NCBI GenBank assembly: GCA_963920575.1
Contig: OY986965.1
Span: 9,996,290-10,060,289 of the forward strand
Direction: 5' to 3'
DNA length: 64,000 nt
Source of the DNA: Narthecium ossifragum
Lineage: Eukaryota; Streptophyta; Magnoliopsida; Dioscoreales; Nartheciaceae
The position numbers and the translations under genes were made by a program. Below the pieces are notes generated by a model that was not told where the DNA came from, did no database searches, and was given only the letters and a program-made list of their open reading frames with translations. This document shows, one piece after another, positions 62,735-64,000 of the stretch. How positions within the stretch are numbered: position 1 is the first letter of the stretch; each line of letters starts with the position of its first letter.

Positions 62735-62904
62735 TAGGGGTGAGCATTCGGTTCTCGGTCTAGGACCGAAAAACCAAATTTTTTTTGGTCCGGTTTTTAA
62801 AGAACCGAATCAAACTGAACTTACATAAGAACCGAACCAAACCAAAATTGTTCGGATCCAAATAATTTGGAATTGAACCGAACTCTATTACTAACCGTCC
62901 ATGG
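62735..62904. mobile_element. hAT-like MITE, left half only
   Basis: It begins with the same TAGGGGTGAGCA terminus as the element at 4844, followed by TTCGGTTCTCGGTC and AACCGAACCAAACC repeats. The opposite TGCTCACCCCTA end is not found before the window end. The 126-bp satellite begins inside it. Confidence 0.7.
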
Positions 62905-63801
62905 TCAAGCTCGAGGAAGAAGGCCGGCGGCGTTGGGCTCTCGTTAGGGGGAAGGGATCGCCAGATCAGGGGAGAGCTTGGAAGAGAGGGATCATCAGCT
63001 AGCAACGAGGGCGGACGGGCGGCGATGAGGTCGAGCTCAAGGAAGGAGGCCAGTGGCGTTGGGCTCTCATCAGGGGGAAGGGATCGCCAGATCAGGGGAG
63101 AGCTAGGAAGAGAGGGATCATCGGCTGGCAACGAGGGCGGGCGGGCGACGATGAAGTCGAGCTCAAGGAAGGAGGCCGGCGGCGTTGGGCTCTTGTCAGG
63201 GGGAACGGATCGCCAGATCTGGGGAGAGCTTGGAAGAGAGGGATCGCCGGCTGGCAATGAGGGCGGGCGGGTGATGAGGTTGAGCTTGAGGAAGGAGGCT
63301 AGCGGTGTTGGGCTCTCATCAGGGGGAAGAGATCACCAGATCGGGTGAGAGCTTGGAAGAGAGTGATCGTCGGCTGGCAACGTGGGCGGGCGGGCGGCGA
63401 CGAGGTCGAGCTCGAGGAAGGAGGCCGGCCGTGTTGGGCTCTCGTCAGGGGGAAGGGATCACCAGATCTGGGGAGAGCTTGGAAGAGAGGGATCGTCGGC
63501 TGGGAACAAGGGCGGGCGGGCGGCCATGAGGTCGAGCTCGAGGAAGGAGCCCGGCGGCATTGGGCTCTCATCAGGGGGAAGGAATCGCCAGATCTGGGGA
63601 AAACTTGGAAGAGAGGGATCACTAACTGGCAGCGAGGGTGGGCGGGCGGCGATGAGGTCAAGCTCGAGGAAGGAGCCCGGTGGCGTTGGGCTCTTGTCAG
63701 GGGGAAGGGATCGCCAGATCGGGGGAGAGCTTGGAAGAGAGGGATCGTCGGCTGGCAACGAGGGCGGGCGGGCGGCGACGAGGTCGAGCTCGAGGAAGGA
63801 G
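62905..63801. repeat. 126-bp tandem satellite, seven copies
   Basis: The TCGAGCTC(A/G)AGGAAGGAG block starts at 62905, 63031, 63157, about 63280, 63406, 63532, 63658 and 63784, a steady 126-bp period (one unit is 3 bp shorter). As 126 is 42 codons, several frames on both strands stay open and give repetitive ORFs (for example GGRDRQIWGELGREGS). There is no start context or promoter, so I treat it as satellite DNA rather than a gene. Confidence 0.92.
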
Positions 63802-63802
63802 G

Positions 63803-64000
63803 TGATACGCCTTAAAAAGTGTCGTAGTCATTGATAAGACGTGAAAAGTGCATAAATCACCCTTTTAACTTGGCCTTGTTAGTCTCCGAGTAAGGCCTTA
63901 CTGATGGATTTTACCCTATTACAGGTACAAGTGCCCCCAACGAGGATTGGATCAAGTTCCGAGCTTAAACGACATCATTCGGGCCAGTTTTTATGAAGAA
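63803..64000 (+). mobile_element. LTR family B, start of another copy, with an inverted end piece
   Basis: From 63832 TGATAAGACGTGAAAAGTGC and CTTTTAACTTGGCCTTGTTAG match the start of the family B LTR. The preceding 63803-63830 (TGATACGCCTTAAAAAGTGT) instead matches the reverse complement of the family B end. The copy runs out of the window. Confidence 0.65.

Noticed and set aside
62760..63834. Long ORFs on both strands with Pro/Ser- or Gly/Arg-rich repeats
   Set aside because: They only mirror the 126-bp satellite, whose length is a multiple of three; there is no promoter, start context or domain.

Overview
This is a repeat-rich window of a flowering-plant nuclear genome. The evidence is spliceosomal introns with GT/AG ends, Ty1-copia, LINE, hAT, Harbinger-like and Mutator-like elements, a class III peroxidase with the usual four-exon structure, and a plant-type snoRNA promoter. 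The strongly GC-rich intronless LEA_2 gene and PPR fragment beside AT-rich DNA would fit a monocot, but I cannot name the species. Layout: 0-5.9 kb holds a Harbinger-like MITE with a G-box-containing minisatellite core, an imperfect large inverted repeat, an intact peroxidase gene and a hAT-like MITE. 5.9-12.4 kb holds solo LTRs, a tandem repeat, a pectate lyase exon fragment and an intact LEA_2/NHL gene. 12.5-33.8 kb is two back-to-back Ty1-copia elements, each broken by nested solo LTRs. The second (Sirevirus-like) carries LTR family A inside family B inside the copia element. 33.8-38.7 kb holds a Mutator-like MITE, a box C/D snoRNA locus and a diverged repeat array. 38.7-40.1 kb holds a PPR gene fragment, a 200-N assembly gap and a satellite. 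41.1-49.0 kb is a complete ten-exon LpxD gene for a predicted mitochondrial acyltransferase of lipid A-like synthesis. 50-59.5 kb holds two broken LINEs and a FAR1-like pseudogene; the second LINE is split by a solo LTR that itself contains another solo LTR. 59.5-64 kb holds LTR-like repeats, an unrecognised spliced ORF set on the minus strand, half of a hAT-like MITE, a 126-bp satellite and the start of a further family-B LTR. The functional cellular loci I can support are the peroxidase, the LEA_2 protein, the snoRNA and LpxD. They do not form a pathway. The rest is mostly transposon debris. The most unusual signals are the clusters of short self-complementary GATCGATC-type motifs in unrelated LTR families, with a motif variant that differs from copy to copy, the snoRNA with two guides to nearby 25S rRNA sites, and the MITE built of G-box repeats.
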